A DNA stretch of 41,553 bases from Bacillota bacterium (GTDB taxonomy: Bacteria > Bacillota > Clostridia > Acetivibrionales > DTU013): contig JAKOPX010000339.1 in the NCBI GenBank assembly GCA_029778665.1, forward strand, positions 1 to 41,553, in the 5' to 3' direction. Position 1 is the first letter of the stretch, and the number at the start of each line of letters is the position of its first letter. A program made the position numbers and the translations under genes. The notes beneath the pieces are model-generated. The model did no database searches, was not told the DNA's origin, and saw nothing but the letters and a program-made list of their open reading frames with translations. Positions 1 through 8,394 of the stretch are shown one piece after another.

Positions 1-469
1 GGCATTGTTCAGGGAGTATGAAGAACTTGCTCTGGAATATGTCAGGAGATACAGGGAAGGAAGAGGGTTCAACTTTTTCCACTTCATGGTCGACCTCGAC
101 CATGGCCCGTGCGCGATAAAGCGCGTCAAGGGCTGCGGATCGGGACACGAGTACCTGGCCGTTACGCCGGAAGGAGACCTGTACCCGTGCCACCAGTTCG
201 TGGGCATGAAGCAATTCAGGATGGGGAATGTAAGCGAAAGTTTCGACATAGATACATCGATCTCCGATATGTTCAGGAAGCAAAACATATATACCAATCC
301 TGAATGCAGGAAATGCTGGGCAAAATTCTTCTGCAGCGGAGGATGCGCAGCGAATGCCTGGCAGTTCAGCAACAGGCTGGACAAGCCCTATGATATCGGC
401 TGTGAACTTGAAAGAAAAAGAGTAGAATGCGCTCTGTGGATCAGGGCAGTCGAATCCGGTGCGGAATAA
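1..469 (+). CDS. scfB: SCIFF peptide maturase, radical SAM/SPASM protein (3' part only)
   Basis: The reading frame is open from the left edge, so the start and the radical SAM core lie outside the window. The visible 155 residues form a C-terminal SPASM domain, which binds auxiliary iron-sulfur clusters. It has a cysteine before VKGCGSGHEY, a YPCHQFVG segment, a CRKCWAKFFCSGGC cluster and further cysteines near the end. This arrangement is typical of the maturase that installs thioether crosslinks in the clostridial SCIFF (six cysteines in forty-five residues) peptide. The gene for that peptide normally lies just upstream, outside this window. Linkage to secD-secF downstream supports the call, because scfA-scfB and secDF are neighbours in many Clostridia (from memory, not searched). 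Another SPASM maturase is possible but less likely. Confidence 0.85.
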   Translation, partial: ALFREYEELALEYVRRYREGRGFNFFHFMVDLDHGPCAIKRVKGCGSGHEYLAVTPEGDLYPCHQFVGMKQFRMGNVSESFDIDTSISDMFRKQNIYTNPECRKCWAKFFCSGGCAANAWQFSNRLDKPYDIGCELERKRVECALWIRAVESGAE

Positions 470-515
470 TCCGGTCAAAGAGCGGAAAAATACTGTGTGG
501 GAAAGAGGTGTGGCA

Positions 516-1175
516 TTGATTACCGTCGAGGATGTCAGGAAAAACAGGGAAGTAAGGACCTTCCTGACGATCGCCGAGACCCAGATGCGGGTCCTGGGCT
601 ATACCGAGCACTCTTTCAGGCATGTTGGCCTTGTGTCCGAGAATGCCGGCAGGATACTGGAGCAACTGGGTTATCCCGAAAGAGAAGTGGAACTGGCAAG
701 AATAGCCGGGTACCTGCACGACATAGGGAATGCCGTCAACAGGAACGACCATGCGCACACAGGCGCTCTGATGGCTTACCGGATACTCACGGACATGGGC
801 ATGGACTGCGAAGAAGCAGCCCAGGTGATGATGGCGATAGGGAACCATGATGAACACACCGGTACTGCCGTAAGCAGTATTTCTGCAGCCCTGATTTTAG
901 CCGACAAGTCCGATGTGCACAGGAGCAGGGTTACGAATACGGATATCACAACATTCGACATCCATGACAGGGTCAATTACGCGGTGGAAAAATCTGTTAT
1001 CACCGTTGACAGCGAAAAAAAGACATGCGACCTTGCCCTGAAGATCGACACGAAAATATGCCCGGTCATGGATTATTTTGAAATATTCCTCGTGCGGATG
1101 ACGATGAACAGGCGTGCTGCCGCCTTCCTTGGGCTGCAGTTCCAGCTGTTCATAAATGATTCGAAGCTGATATGA
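516..1175 (+). CDS. HD-domain phosphohydrolase
   Basis: This is a 219-residue cytoplasmic protein of the HD metal-dependent phosphohydrolase superfamily. An early histidine (HSFRHV) is followed by the signature LARIAGYLHDIGNAV, then an IGNHDEHTG histidine segment and ALILADKSDVHRSRV, which holds the late aspartate. The substrate is unknown. I chose the TTG at 516 because AAAGAGG at 502-508 lies seven bases upstream. A GTG at 459 would overlap scfB with no good Shine-Dalgarno, and a GTG at 510 sits too close to the purine tract. The gene follows scfB by 46 bases and probably shares its transcript. A weak hairpin (1188-1204) separates it from the secDF promoter. Confidence 0.8.
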   Translation: MITVEDVRKNREVRTFLTIAETQMRVLGYTEHSFRHVGLVSENAGRILEQLGYPEREVELARIAGYLHDIGNAVNRNDHAHTGALMAYRILTDMGMDCEEAAQVMMAIGNHDEHTGTAVSSISAALILADKSDVHRSRVTNTDITTFDIHDRVNYAVEKSVITVDSEKKTCDLALKIDTKICPVMDYFEIFLVRMTMNRRAAAFLGLQFQLFINDSKLI

Positions 1176-1211
1176 CCGGTTTGCCGGGCTTTTGGGGCAA
1201 AAGCTTTCATA

Positions 1212-1240
1212 TTGACTGACCGTAATGATAGTAATATAAT
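1212..1240 (+). promoter_or_regulatory. Sigma-A promoter for secDF
   Basis: TTGACT (1212-1217) and TATAAT (1235-1240) are separated by exactly 17 bases. The secD start codon lies 37 bases downstream of the -10 box, with AAAGGGGG in front of it. Confidence 0.8.
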
Positions 1241-1277
1241 TACCACATGTGGTTAAAGCAAAGGGGGAAAACTACAG

Positions 1278-2594
1278 ATGAAAGGTAACAACGGGCTGAA
1301 GCTGTTCCTCGTTTTCGCCCTGATCTCCGTTATGACGTACATCTGCTTCGCAGGCAGTCTTTTCGGCCTTGTGAAGATACCCGGCGTCAACGACATAGTA
1401 CCGGGCATCGACATCAACGGCGGAATCGACGCTATGCTCTATGCGATTACCGAAGACGGCAGGAAACCTACCCAGGAGGAACTCGACACTGCAAAGATAA
1501 TAATCGAAAAAAGGCTGGACAAGGAAGGCATACTTGACAGGAATGTGACCACCGACCTGAATGCGGGAAGGATAATAGTCCAGATACCCTGGGCTCAGGG
1601 TGAAACGGATTTCGACCCTGACAGGACTCTTAAAAAAATCGGAAGGACTGCGCTGCTCACATTCCAGGAAGTTGACGAAGAAAATATCGATGAGGACGGC
1701 AACCCGCTGCCGACCGGGAAAAAAGTGCTGGAAGGCACTGACGTGATCGATGCTTATCCGGCACAGCATCCGCAGACAAAGGGCATGATAGTTGTCCTGG
1801 AACTCAGCGAAAAAGGCAAGGAGTCATTTTCCGAAGCGACAAAAAGGCTGATAGGGAAGCGTATAGCGATCTTCATGGACGACCAGTTCATTGAAGCCCC
1901 GGTGGTACAGGAACACATAACTGACGGAAATGCAATAATCACGGTCAACAGGGACAAGCTGGAAGAGGCAGTTAAAGAGGCAAAGGATCTGGCTGATACT
2001 ATCAGGGCCGGCGCGCTTCCGTTCAGGATGGAAGCCAAGCATGTCAATTCGATCAGCCCGCTGCTCGGCAAAGGTGCGCTGGATGTCACGATCAGGGCAT
2101 TCATAGTGGCATTCCTGCTGATATGCCTGTTCATGATACTGTATTACAGGCTGCCGGGACTCATAGCATCCATAGCGCTTTTCATGCTGGCGATAATGAC
2201 GCTCAACTGCATATCCTGGCTCGGGATAACACTGACGCTGCCCGGCCTTGCCGGCGTAGTCCTGTCGATAGGCATGGGAGTTGACGCAAATGTTATCATA
2301 TTCGAGAGGATAAAGGAAGAACTTCGTTCGGGCAAGACGATAAAGGCCGCCATAGATCTCGGGTTCAAAAGAGCGTTTTCAGCGGTATTCGACGGAAACA
2401 TGACCACCGTGATCGTTGCCGTGATACTCTGGAGATTCGGTACAGGTCCCATGATATCGTTTGCGCTGACGCTGATCATAGGTGTCATACTGAGCTTCTT
2501 AACGGCACTTTCACTAACAAGGACAATGTTGCAGTCGGTTTCTGATCTCGATATGGCCAGAAAAACATGGCTGTACGGTGTAAAGGAGGTGTAG
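1278..2594 (+). CDS. secD: Protein translocase subunit SecD
   Basis: SecD is the larger half of the SecDF accessory complex, which uses the proton gradient to pull secreted proteins out of the SecYEG channel. The 438-residue protein starts with a membrane segment at about residues 5-28. The first extracytoplasmic part carries the family pattern GIDINGGIDAML. A large external domain follows to about residue 265, and five clustered helices end the protein, with SIGMGVDANVIIFERIKEEL in the characteristic conserved loop. The length is at the short end of the family, as is usual in Clostridia. AAAGGGGG precedes the ATG. secF begins two bases after the stop, so the pair is cotranscribed and probably translationally coupled. 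Confidence 0.95.
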   Translation: MKGNNGLKLFLVFALISVMTYICFAGSLFGLVKIPGVNDIVPGIDINGGIDAMLYAITEDGRKPTQEELDTAKIIIEKRLDKEGILDRNVTTDLNAGRIIVQIPWAQGETDFDPDRTLKKIGRTALLTFQEVDEENIDEDGNPLPTGKKVLEGTDVIDAYPAQHPQTKGMIVVLELSEKGKESFSEATKRLIGKRIAIFMDDQFIEAPVVQEHITDGNAIITVNRDKLEEAVKEAKDLADTIRAGALPFRMEAKHVNSISPLLGKGALDVTIRAFIVAFLLICLFMILYYRLPGLIASIALFMLAIMTLNCISWLGITLTLPGLAGVVLSIGMGVDANVIIFERIKEELRSGKTIKAAIDLGFKRAFSAVFDGNMTTVIVAVILWRFGTGPMISFALTLIIGVILSFLTALSLTRTMLQSVSDLDMARKTWLYGVKEV

Positions 2595-2596
2595 CC

Positions 2597-3553
2597 ATGG
2601 TTGATCTGATGGGGAAAAGCAAGTATTGTTTCATACTTTCTGCGATCATATTCATAGTCTGCATAGTCGGTTTCCTTGTCAACGGGGTTGTGCTGGACAT
2701 TCAGTTCCAGGGCGGTACCATCATGCAGATAGAAATGCCTGATGACAGCTTTGACACGGAACTGGCCGCGGATATAGTCAAATCTGCAATAGGAAAGACA
2801 GCCACGGTCAACAGATCCTACACTTTCAATGCAGCGAACGAGGAAGAAAGAATCCACCTCATGGTGCTGAACATTGCCAGCGAAGAAACGCTGACCGATG
2901 ACGAGCGTATGGCTGTAATGGATGCATTGAGGAAAGAATTCAACATAGCCGAGGATGCAAACGTGTCTGTGAACAGTGTCGCACCGTTCATCGGTGAAGA
3001 GTTCAGGATGAACGCGCTGAAAGCTATAGCTATCTCCTCTGTGCTGATAGTTTTGTACGTATGGCTGAGATTCAGGTCGATGCACGGCCTGTCGGCCGGT
3101 GTTTTCGCGGTACTTGCCCTGATGCATGACATAGTGGCCATGTTCGCAGTATATATCATCTTCAGGATACCGCTGAACGAATCTTTCGTCGCGGCCATGC
3201 TGACCATCATAGGGTATTCCATCAACGATACGATCGTTATATACGACAGGATCAGGGAAAACATGAAGCTGATGCGAAGGGCGTCCTACACGGAACTGGT
3301 GAACAAAAGCGTCCTCCAGTCATTCACAAGGTCGATAAATACGTCTCTCACCACTTTGATAGCCGTAGTGACACTGCTTGCATTTTCGGTAGTATATAAT
3401 ATACAGTCGATCAGGGAGTTTACGCTGCCGCTGGTTGTCGGTATCATAAGCGGCGTGTATTCATCGCTGTTCATCGCAAGCCCGCTGTATATGATGTGGC
3501 AGGAAAGGAAGCTCAGCAAAAAAACGGCCTTACAGAAGGCTGCCAAATCATGA
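2597..3553 (+). CDS. secF: Protein translocase subunit SecF
   Basis: SecF is the smaller SecDF subunit and completes the twelve-helix export motor with SecD. The 318-residue product has a first helix at about residues 9-28, followed at once by the family signature DIQFQGGT. An external domain leads to a C-terminal bundle of five helices that includes YSINDTIVIYDRIRENM and RSINTSLTTL. I chose the ATG at 2597 because AAAGGAGG (2582-2589), inside the end of secD, lies seven bases upstream. The open frame extends further upstream but only as overlap with secD. A strong terminator about 80 bases downstream closes the unit. Confidence 0.95.
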   Translation: MVDLMGKSKYCFILSAIIFIVCIVGFLVNGVVLDIQFQGGTIMQIEMPDDSFDTELAADIVKSAIGKTATVNRSYTFNAANEEERIHLMVLNIASEETLTDDERMAVMDALRKEFNIAEDANVSVNSVAPFIGEEFRMNALKAIAISSVLIVLYVWLRFRSMHGLSAGVFAVLALMHDIVAMFAVYIIFRIPLNESFVAAMLTIIGYSINDTIVIYDRIRENMKLMRRASYTELVNKSVLQSFTRSINTSLTTLIAVVTLLAFSVVYNIQSIREFTLPLVVGIISGVYSSLFIASPLYMMWQERKLSKKTALQKAAKS

Positions 3554-3630
3554 TGCCGAAAACGTCATATGTGACGCCGAAACTGGCGGACGTCTGGTGA
3601 AACACTGTAAAACACTGATATCTGTAAGCA

Positions 3631-3657
3631 AAACCGGCACCTGTGTGCCGGTTTTTT
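3631..3657 (+). terminator. Rho-independent terminator after secF
   Basis: A ten-base stem, AAACCGGCAC with GTGCCGGTTT, encloses a CTGT loop and runs into a T tract. It closes the secDF unit. Confidence 0.85.
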
Positions 3658-3730
3658 GCAGTGGAAAAATGCATCTGGATATGCTAGTATAAATTTTGCG
3701 CTGAAATAATGATAATGGAGGAGTATCATT

Positions 3731-4240
3731 ATGGACGTAATGGAAGCCATCCTCACCCGAAGAAGCATAAGGAAATACGCTCCCGGGAAGATCTCTGAAG
3801 AACAGCTGATGACTATAATAAAAGCGGGATGCCATGCACCGTCGGCGCACAACCGTCAGCCGTGGCATTTCGTCGTGATTAGGAACAGGGAGAAACTGAA
3901 AAAAATCGCGGAATTCCATACATATGCAAAGATGCTTCACGATGCGGACACCTGCATAGTAGTTTGCGGCGACAAGGAAAGGCAGCCGCAGACCGGATTC
4001 CTGATAGAAGACTGTTCAGCTGCGATCCAGAACATGCTGCTTGCAGTGCACGGCATGGGGCTTGGGGCTGTCTGGTGCGGCCTCTACCCGGTGATACACC
4101 TGACACGCGGCATGAAACAGCTGCTTTCCCTTCCTGAAACAATCATCCCGGTCGGCATGATATCAATAGGGCACAAGGGAGAGGAAAAGGCAGCAGCTGA
4201 CAGGTTCGACAAATCAAAGATTCATTACGAGGAATGGTGA
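3731..4240 (+). CDS. Nitroreductase family protein
   Basis: This is a 169-residue flavoprotein of the nitroreductase superfamily, whose members use FMN and NAD(P)H as homodimers. The N-terminus MEAILTRRSIRKYAPGKIS and the segment APSAHNRQPWHFVVI are the usual FMN-phosphate and flavin-contacting motifs. GMGLGAVWCGLYP matches the second cofactor region. It belongs to the short form of the family. The natural substrate cannot be read from sequence, because such proteins reduce quinones, nitro compounds or flavins. GGAGGAG lies seven bases before the ATG. It stands alone between the secF terminator and a convergent gene whose 3' end overlaps its own by 16 bases. Confidence 0.9.
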   Translation: MDVMEAILTRRSIRKYAPGKISEEQLMTIIKAGCHAPSAHNRQPWHFVVIRNREKLKKIAEFHTYAKMLHDADTCIVVCGDKERQPQTGFLIEDCSAAIQNMLLAVHGMGLGAVWCGLYPVIHLTRGMKQLLSLPETIIPVGMISIGHKGEEKAAADRFDKSKIHYEEW

Positions 4241-4512
4241 GGAAAAACATAATCCATGACAATGCTGCCGATAATCGCTTCAGCAGCCAGGATGAAACTT
4301 ACTTTCACCAGTTCTTTCGAAACCATGTCGACATATGAATCATACGGGAACACCGTATTGTTGAGTATTAAAAGTATGGTTCCTGTAACATAGATGGCCA
4401 GGAAGACATACAACCCGAATCTGATCAGGGTTTTGGGGAGTTTTTGCATCCTGTTGAACGCAACAGCGATTTTTTCTATTTTTTTTATACGGTTTGACTG
4501 TCTTGCCCGCAT
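4225..4512 (-). CDS. Small two-helix membrane protein, unknown function
   Basis: The 95-residue product has a basic N-terminus (RARQSNRIKKIEKI), a membrane helix at about residues 33-52 (GLYVFLAIYVTGTILLIL), a short external loop and a second helix at about 70-88 (VSFILAAEAIIGSIVMDYVF). I do not recognise the family. Support for a real gene comes from an AAAGGGGG ribosome site eight bases before the ATG, a plausible minus-strand promoter further upstream, the hydrophobic pattern, and no competing gene on the other strand apart from a 16-base tail-to-tail overlap with the nitroreductase gene. Confidence 0.65.
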   Translation of the reverse strand: MRARQSNRIKKIEKIAVAFNRMQKLPKTLIRFGLYVFLAIYVTGTILLILNNTVFPYDSYVDMVSKELVKVSFILAAEAIIGSIVMDYVFPHHSS

Positions 4513-4560
4513 ATCCCATACCCCCTTTCACAAAATGTCTCTCAGACAGCTTACTACAGC

Positions 4561-4589
4561 ATGTTAACATAATATTACGTTGTCATCAA
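4561..4589 (-). promoter_or_regulatory. Possible promoter for the small membrane protein
   Basis: On the minus strand TTGATG (4584-4589) and TAACAT (4561-4566) are 17 bases apart. The -10 box matches only four of six consensus bases. Confidence 0.4.
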
Positions 4590-4689
4590 GCGCCATTCTT
4601 TGCCAAAAATATGTACTTATTGAGTAAAATGTGGTAAAATATAGATAAAGATCAACACAAGATAATCAGGGATCAAAGAGGAGATACTC

Positions 4690-5727
4690 ATGAGGAAAAT
4701 TTATATTGGTGTCCATGACTGCAGGCCCGGCATGAAGGTCGCCGAGGATATCTTCAATGAGTATGGCACGTTGGTTGCTGCAGACGGTATGGTTCTTGAC
4801 GAACATATCATCAGCCGTATCGCCGGCCTTGGATTCAACAGGATAAAGGTCTACGACAGCGGGGAAAATATCATCGAAGTCAGCAATTCTGATCTTTTCA
4901 GGGCGTAGTACGATGAAAACGTCAAATATGTCAAAAGCATCCTCCACGACATTTCCAGCGGTAAGGAAATAGACGCTGAACGAGTGAATTATGCCACAAG
5001 CTCTATTTTGTCGAAAGTGAACGAAAACAGGGAAATCGTCAGCTGCATTTCTGAAATGCGTGCCGCCGGCGATTACCTGTATACACACAGCATAAATGTG
5101 GCACTTCTATCCATGCTGTTGGGCAAGTGGCTCAAGTACGATTATTTAAGGCTCAAATCCCTGGTGACGTCGGCTTTCCTCCATGATATAGGAAAAAGCA
5201 GGATCCCGTCCGAGATACTGAACAAACCCGGCACTCTTGATGAGAACGAATTTGCTGAAATAAAGAAGCATTGCGTGATTGGATATAAACTTGCCGAATC
5301 GTTCCCCGGCATGGATGAAGATATACTGAAAGGTATACTGCAGCACCACGAAAGAGAGGACGGATCCGGGTATCCTTTTGGCCTCCGGGGGGACAGAATC
5401 CATGAAATCGCAAAGATAATAGCTGTTGCCGATATATATGATGCGATGACTTCAAACAGGTTTTACAAAGAAAGAGCATGTCCGTTCGATGTAATAGACT
5501 ATATAGAGAAAGACCATCTCGGCACCCTCGACCACAGGATCACGAGCACATTCCTCAAAAACATCGCGTCTTACTATATCGGAGAACATGTAATACTCAG
5601 CAGCGGCGACACCGGGGAAATCGTCTACATCAACCCGTACCACATCTCCAGACCCATCGTGAAATGCGGAGACAAATACGTAGATCTGTCGGCCGAGCGC
5701 AGCGTGAAAATAGCAGAGATGATGTGA
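4690..5727 (+). pseudogene. HD-GYP domain protein (c-di-GMP phosphodiesterase type) interrupted by an in-frame TAG
   Basis: One frame encodes a normal-looking HD-GYP protein of 345 codons except for a TAG at codon 73 (4906-4908). Upstream, GAGGAG lies ahead of the ATG and the first 72 residues form the usual N-terminal module (MRKIYIGVHDCRPGMKVAED). After the TAG the frame continues as YDENVKYVKSILHDIS and then the full catalytic domain. That domain has SAFLHDIGKSRIP, a QHHEREDGSGYP motif and AVADIYDAMTSNRFY, which are the metal ligands and the GYP signature. Active members cleave cyclic di-GMP. One substitution (for example CAG or GAG to TAG) explains the break. A GTG at 4984 could restart the catalytic part, but no good ribosome site precedes it. 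A sequencing error is possible. Confidence 0.85.
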
Positions 5728-5804
5728 AACCATGATAATGCGCCCTGGATAATACTAAAAATTTTATGCATTAGAAATTTGCGATAAAAGATTTTCAAAA
5801 ACGA

Positions 5805-5837
5805 CGGTATACAAGTTTTTATACCGAAGTTTTTTTA
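5805..5837 (+). terminator. Terminator downstream of the HD-GYP gene
   Basis: CGGTATA (5805-5811) pairs with TATACCG (5820-5826) around an eight-base loop, followed by AAG and seven Ts. It sits about 80 bases after the HD-GYP stop codon. Confidence 0.65.
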
Positions 5838-5959
5838 TTATTATGTCAATCGATGTTGGATATTAAAAAATGGCATCGAAACTTTTTTGTGGGACAAGAG
5901 ATACAAATACGTTATAATTAGCAATGCAAAAATTCAAATTCTGGAGGGGGTCGGCATCC

Positions 5960-6271
5960 ATGGCTGAAAAAACGTTGGAGAAATGCATAACAGTCGGGGT
6001 TTACCCGGGGCATCCCGAGGGTAAGGAAGGATTCAAACTGGAATATTACCTGATAGAAAGCGAAATGGAATACGATGATCCGGAAAACGTACGGACAGTT
6101 TACGGCATAGAGGTAGTCAAAAGAATGGATGGCGGCTCCATGGAATACAGCCGGTTTGAAGGTATATATACGGACAAGGGCAGGACGAGGGAACTGATAG
6201 GCAAACTGGCTTCCAATACCGTAACTCCCGTTTCGCTGCCGTATATACTGGACGATCTGCTGGGAACTTAA
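5960..6271 (+). CDS. Small conserved clostridial-type protein, possibly DUF6514 family
   Basis: This is a 103-residue soluble protein without a signal peptide or membrane segment. It is acidic in the middle (ESEMEYDDPENV), contains VYGIEVVKRMDGGSMEYSRF, and ends with ASNTVTPVSLPYILDDLLGT. That layout resembles a family of roughly 100-residue clostridial proteins that I recall as DUF6514, but I am not certain. The ATG at 5960 is chosen because GGAGGGGG (5943-5950) lies nine bases upstream. The open frame begins 12 codons earlier without a ribosome site. A TATAAT at 5913-5918 is a candidate -10 box, although its -35 region (TGGGAC) is weak. The gene lies between a terminator and the dnaG promoter region, so it is probably monocistronic. 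Confidence 0.7.
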   Translation: MAEKTLEKCITVGVYPGHPEGKEGFKLEYYLIESEMEYDDPENVRTVYGIEVVKRMDGGSMEYSRFEGIYTDKGRTRELIGKLASNTVTPVSLPYILDDLLGT

Positions 6272-6316
6272 ACTGATGCGAAGAAATATCCTGAAATAAA
6301 AAAATTTCTTTTCTTG

Positions 6317-6343
6317 AAGGGATATCACCACTATATGTAGAAT
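6317..6343 (+). promoter_or_regulatory. Probable sigma-H promoter for dnaG-rpoD
   Basis: AAGGGATAT (6317-6325), an 11-base spacer and GTAGAAT (6337-6343) match the Bacillus sigma-H pattern RnAGGAwWW-N11/12-RnnGAAT with one mismatch. The -10 heptamer is identical to the one upstream of spoVS in this window. The Bacillus subtilis sigA operon also has a sigma-H promoter. Confidence 0.6.
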
Positions 6344-6357
6344 ATATTGCAAGTCAT

Positions 6358-6397
6358 ATAAAACCTCATCTGAGTTATGCTTGGAGCGAGGTTTTAT
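6358..6397 (+). repeat. Perfect 10-bp inverted repeat in the dnaG leader
   Basis: ATAAAACCTC (6358-6367) and GAGGTTTTAT (6388-6397) are exact complements around a 20-base loop. The element starts near the expected 5' end of the sigma-H transcript. The rest of the 240-base gap before dnaG shows no open frame with a ribosome site. It could be a weak terminator or attenuator, or a 5'-stabilising hairpin. Confidence 0.55.
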
Positions 6398-6510
6398 CAT
6401 TATGGCCGAGAGTATGAACTATGTGACGGCAAAAAGAAGGAATAAAGGCAAAAGTGTCGAATTTTATTAGAGTATTATGCAGTTTATGCCCGTATACTAT
6501 TATGTGATGC

Positions 6511-8394
6511 GTGAAGCAATACCGGGGCCATGCAGCAAAAGTTACCAGGGAAAAGGATGATGATACCATCAGGTATTCGGATGAACTGATAGAGGAAATA
6601 AGGTTAAGCAATGATATAGTTGATGTCGTTTCAGAATATGTCAGACTTGAGAAAAAGGGCAAGAATTATTTTGGCCTTTGTCCCTTCCACAGGGAGAAAA
6701 CACCCTCTTTCAGTGTCGAACCCGGAAAACAGATATTTTACTGCTTTGGCTGCGGCAAGGGCGGCAATGTTTTCCACTTTATATCACTGGCAGAAAGGCT
6801 GGACTTTGCCGATGCAGTGAAACTGCTCGCTGACAGGGCGAAGATACCGTTGCCGGAAAGCGAAGATCCGCGTGAAAAGGAACGGGCTAAACTCAGGCAG
6901 CAGGTACAGGACATAAACCTGATCGCTGCAAGGTTTTTTTACGATGCGCTTAGATCAAAACAGGGAGAGGCTGCCGTTGAGTACCTCAGGAAAAGAGGCA
7001 TCACAGAAGGCACCATAAGGAAGTTCGGGCTCGGCTACTCTTATGAAGGATGGGACAAACTGTATGAGCACCTTAAGTCTCACGGCATAAGCGAAGAGGC
7101 TATGCTTGCAAGCGGTCTCGTTATAAAGGGCAGTTCAGGACGACTGTTTGACCGCTTCAAAGGAAGGCTGATGTTCCCGATCTTCGATGTCAGGGGGAAC
7201 GTGATAGGGTTCGGGGGCCGCGTACTGGACGATTCGCTCCCGAAATACATGAATTCTCCCGAAACTGTTTTGTATAACAAAAGAAAACACCTTTATGCAT
7301 TGAATTTTGCAAAAAATAACGGAGGAAACTCTATAATTGTTGTCGAAGGATATATGGATGCCATTTCACTGCACCAGAGGGGTATCAGCAATGTGGTGGC
7401 ATCACTTGGCACGGCCCTTACCGACAGCCAGGCGCGGCTGCTGAAGAAATATGCTGAAGAAGTCATCATTTCGTATGACTCGGATGCTGCGGGACAGGCT
7501 GCAACTTTGCGCGGGCTCGAAATACTTAATGACGTCGGGTGTAATGTGCGTGTGCTGACCCTGCCGGAAGGCAAGGACCCTGACGAATACATAAAGGCGA
7601 ATGGTGCGGACAAATTCAGATGGCTGGCGAATAATGCGCTGCCGCTTGTGGAATATAAGATAAGGGTCATCAGAAAGGAGCACGACCTTTCGGTGACAGA
7701 AGAGAAGATAAAATTCCTCAACAAGGCCGCCAATGTGCTGGTAAAAGTGGACAATGCCCTGGAGCGGGAAATGTACATAAAGAAATTATCCAGGGAATAT
7801 GAAATATCAGAAGAGGCAATGCTTTCAGAAATAATAAGGCGGACAAGGCCGGCGGCGGCGCAGAGAATGAAGATGTCGAAGACTGTAGAAACAGCAGGAA
7901 AAACGATTTCTGCTGCAGAAAGCACGAAGGAAAAGATAATTCACAGCGAACGTTTCGTACTGTCGTTATTATGTGTTGACAATAGTATATACAATGTGGT
8001 AAAAGAGCATTTTAAGATAGGAAGTTATATAAGCGAAGAAAACAACAGGATAGCCGGAATACTTTACAGGCGGATAGAGGAAGGCAGCGGCGTTTCTCCG
8101 GCAGAACTGATGAATATCGTTTCTGCAGAGGAATCAGGCATCTTCGCCAGGATCCTTAACGAGGAATGCCACTGTGATGATAATGAGAAGGCGATTTTGG
8201 GTAAAATTAGGGACATAGAACTGATGAAAACTGAAATGAGACGGGATCAGATAATTGACCTGTTGAAAAATAGAAGCAAACTTTCAGAAGACGAGGTCGA
8301 TAAACTGGAATCGGAGTTGAGAGAATTGATTCAGGAACTTAAAAGGATAAAGGAAACGCCCGAATACAGGAAAGAAGGGAGGGGCCGGAGATGA
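6511..8394 (+). CDS. dnaG: DNA primase
   Basis: DnaG makes the RNA primers for replication and is recruited by the DnaB helicase. The 627-residue protein has a CHC2 zinc finger (C57, H60, C78, C81; [13 protein letters not shown] and FYCFGCG). A catalytic core follows with a TOPRIM domain whose acidic residues are E279 in [12 protein letters not shown] and D323/D325 in [11 protein letters not shown] variable C-terminal helicase-binding region follows. The only usable in-frame start is the GTG at 6511, since a stop lies two codons upstream. It gives a tail of about 20 residues before the usual [16 protein letters not shown] start and has no clear ribosome site. The stop overlaps the rpoD start (ATGA), so translation is coupled. 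Confidence 0.95.
   Translation: MKQYRGHAAKVTREKDDDTIRYSDELIEEIRLSNDIVDVVSEYVRLEKKGKNYFGLCPFHREKTPSFSVEPGKQIFYCFGCGKGGNVFHFISLAERLDFADAVKLLADRAKIPLPESEDPREKERAKLRQQVQDINLIAARFFYDALRSKQGEAAVEYLRKRGITEGTIRKFGLGYSYEGWDKLYEHLKSHGISEEAMLASGLVIKGSSGRLFDRFKGRLMFPIFDVRGNVIGFGGRVLDDSLPKYMNSPETVLYNKRKHLYALNFAKNNGGNSIIVVEGYMDAISLHQRGISNVVASLGTALTDSQARLLKKYAEEVIISYDSDAAGQAATLRGLEILNDVGCNVRVLTLPEGKDPDEYIKANGADKFRWLANNALPLVEYKIRVIRKEHDLSVTEEKIKFLNKAANVLVKVDNALEREMYIKKLSREYEISEEAMLSEIIRRTRPAAAQRMKMSKTVETAGKTISAAESTKEKIIHSERFVLSLLCVDNSIYNVVKEHFKIGSYISEENNRIAGILYRRIEEGSGVSPAELMNIVSAEESGIFARILNEECHCDDNEKAILGKIRDIELMKTEMRRDQIIDLLKNRSKLSEDEVDKLESELRELIQELKRIKETPEYRKEGRGRR

Noticed and set aside
1188..1204. Terminator between the HD gene and secD
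   Set aside because: Only a six-base stem with three following Ts; too weak to call.
4906..4908. TAG as pyrrolysine or as a reassigned codon
   Set aside because: HD-GYP proteins have no known pyrrolysine, and secD, rpoD and pyrC in this window end normally with TAG.
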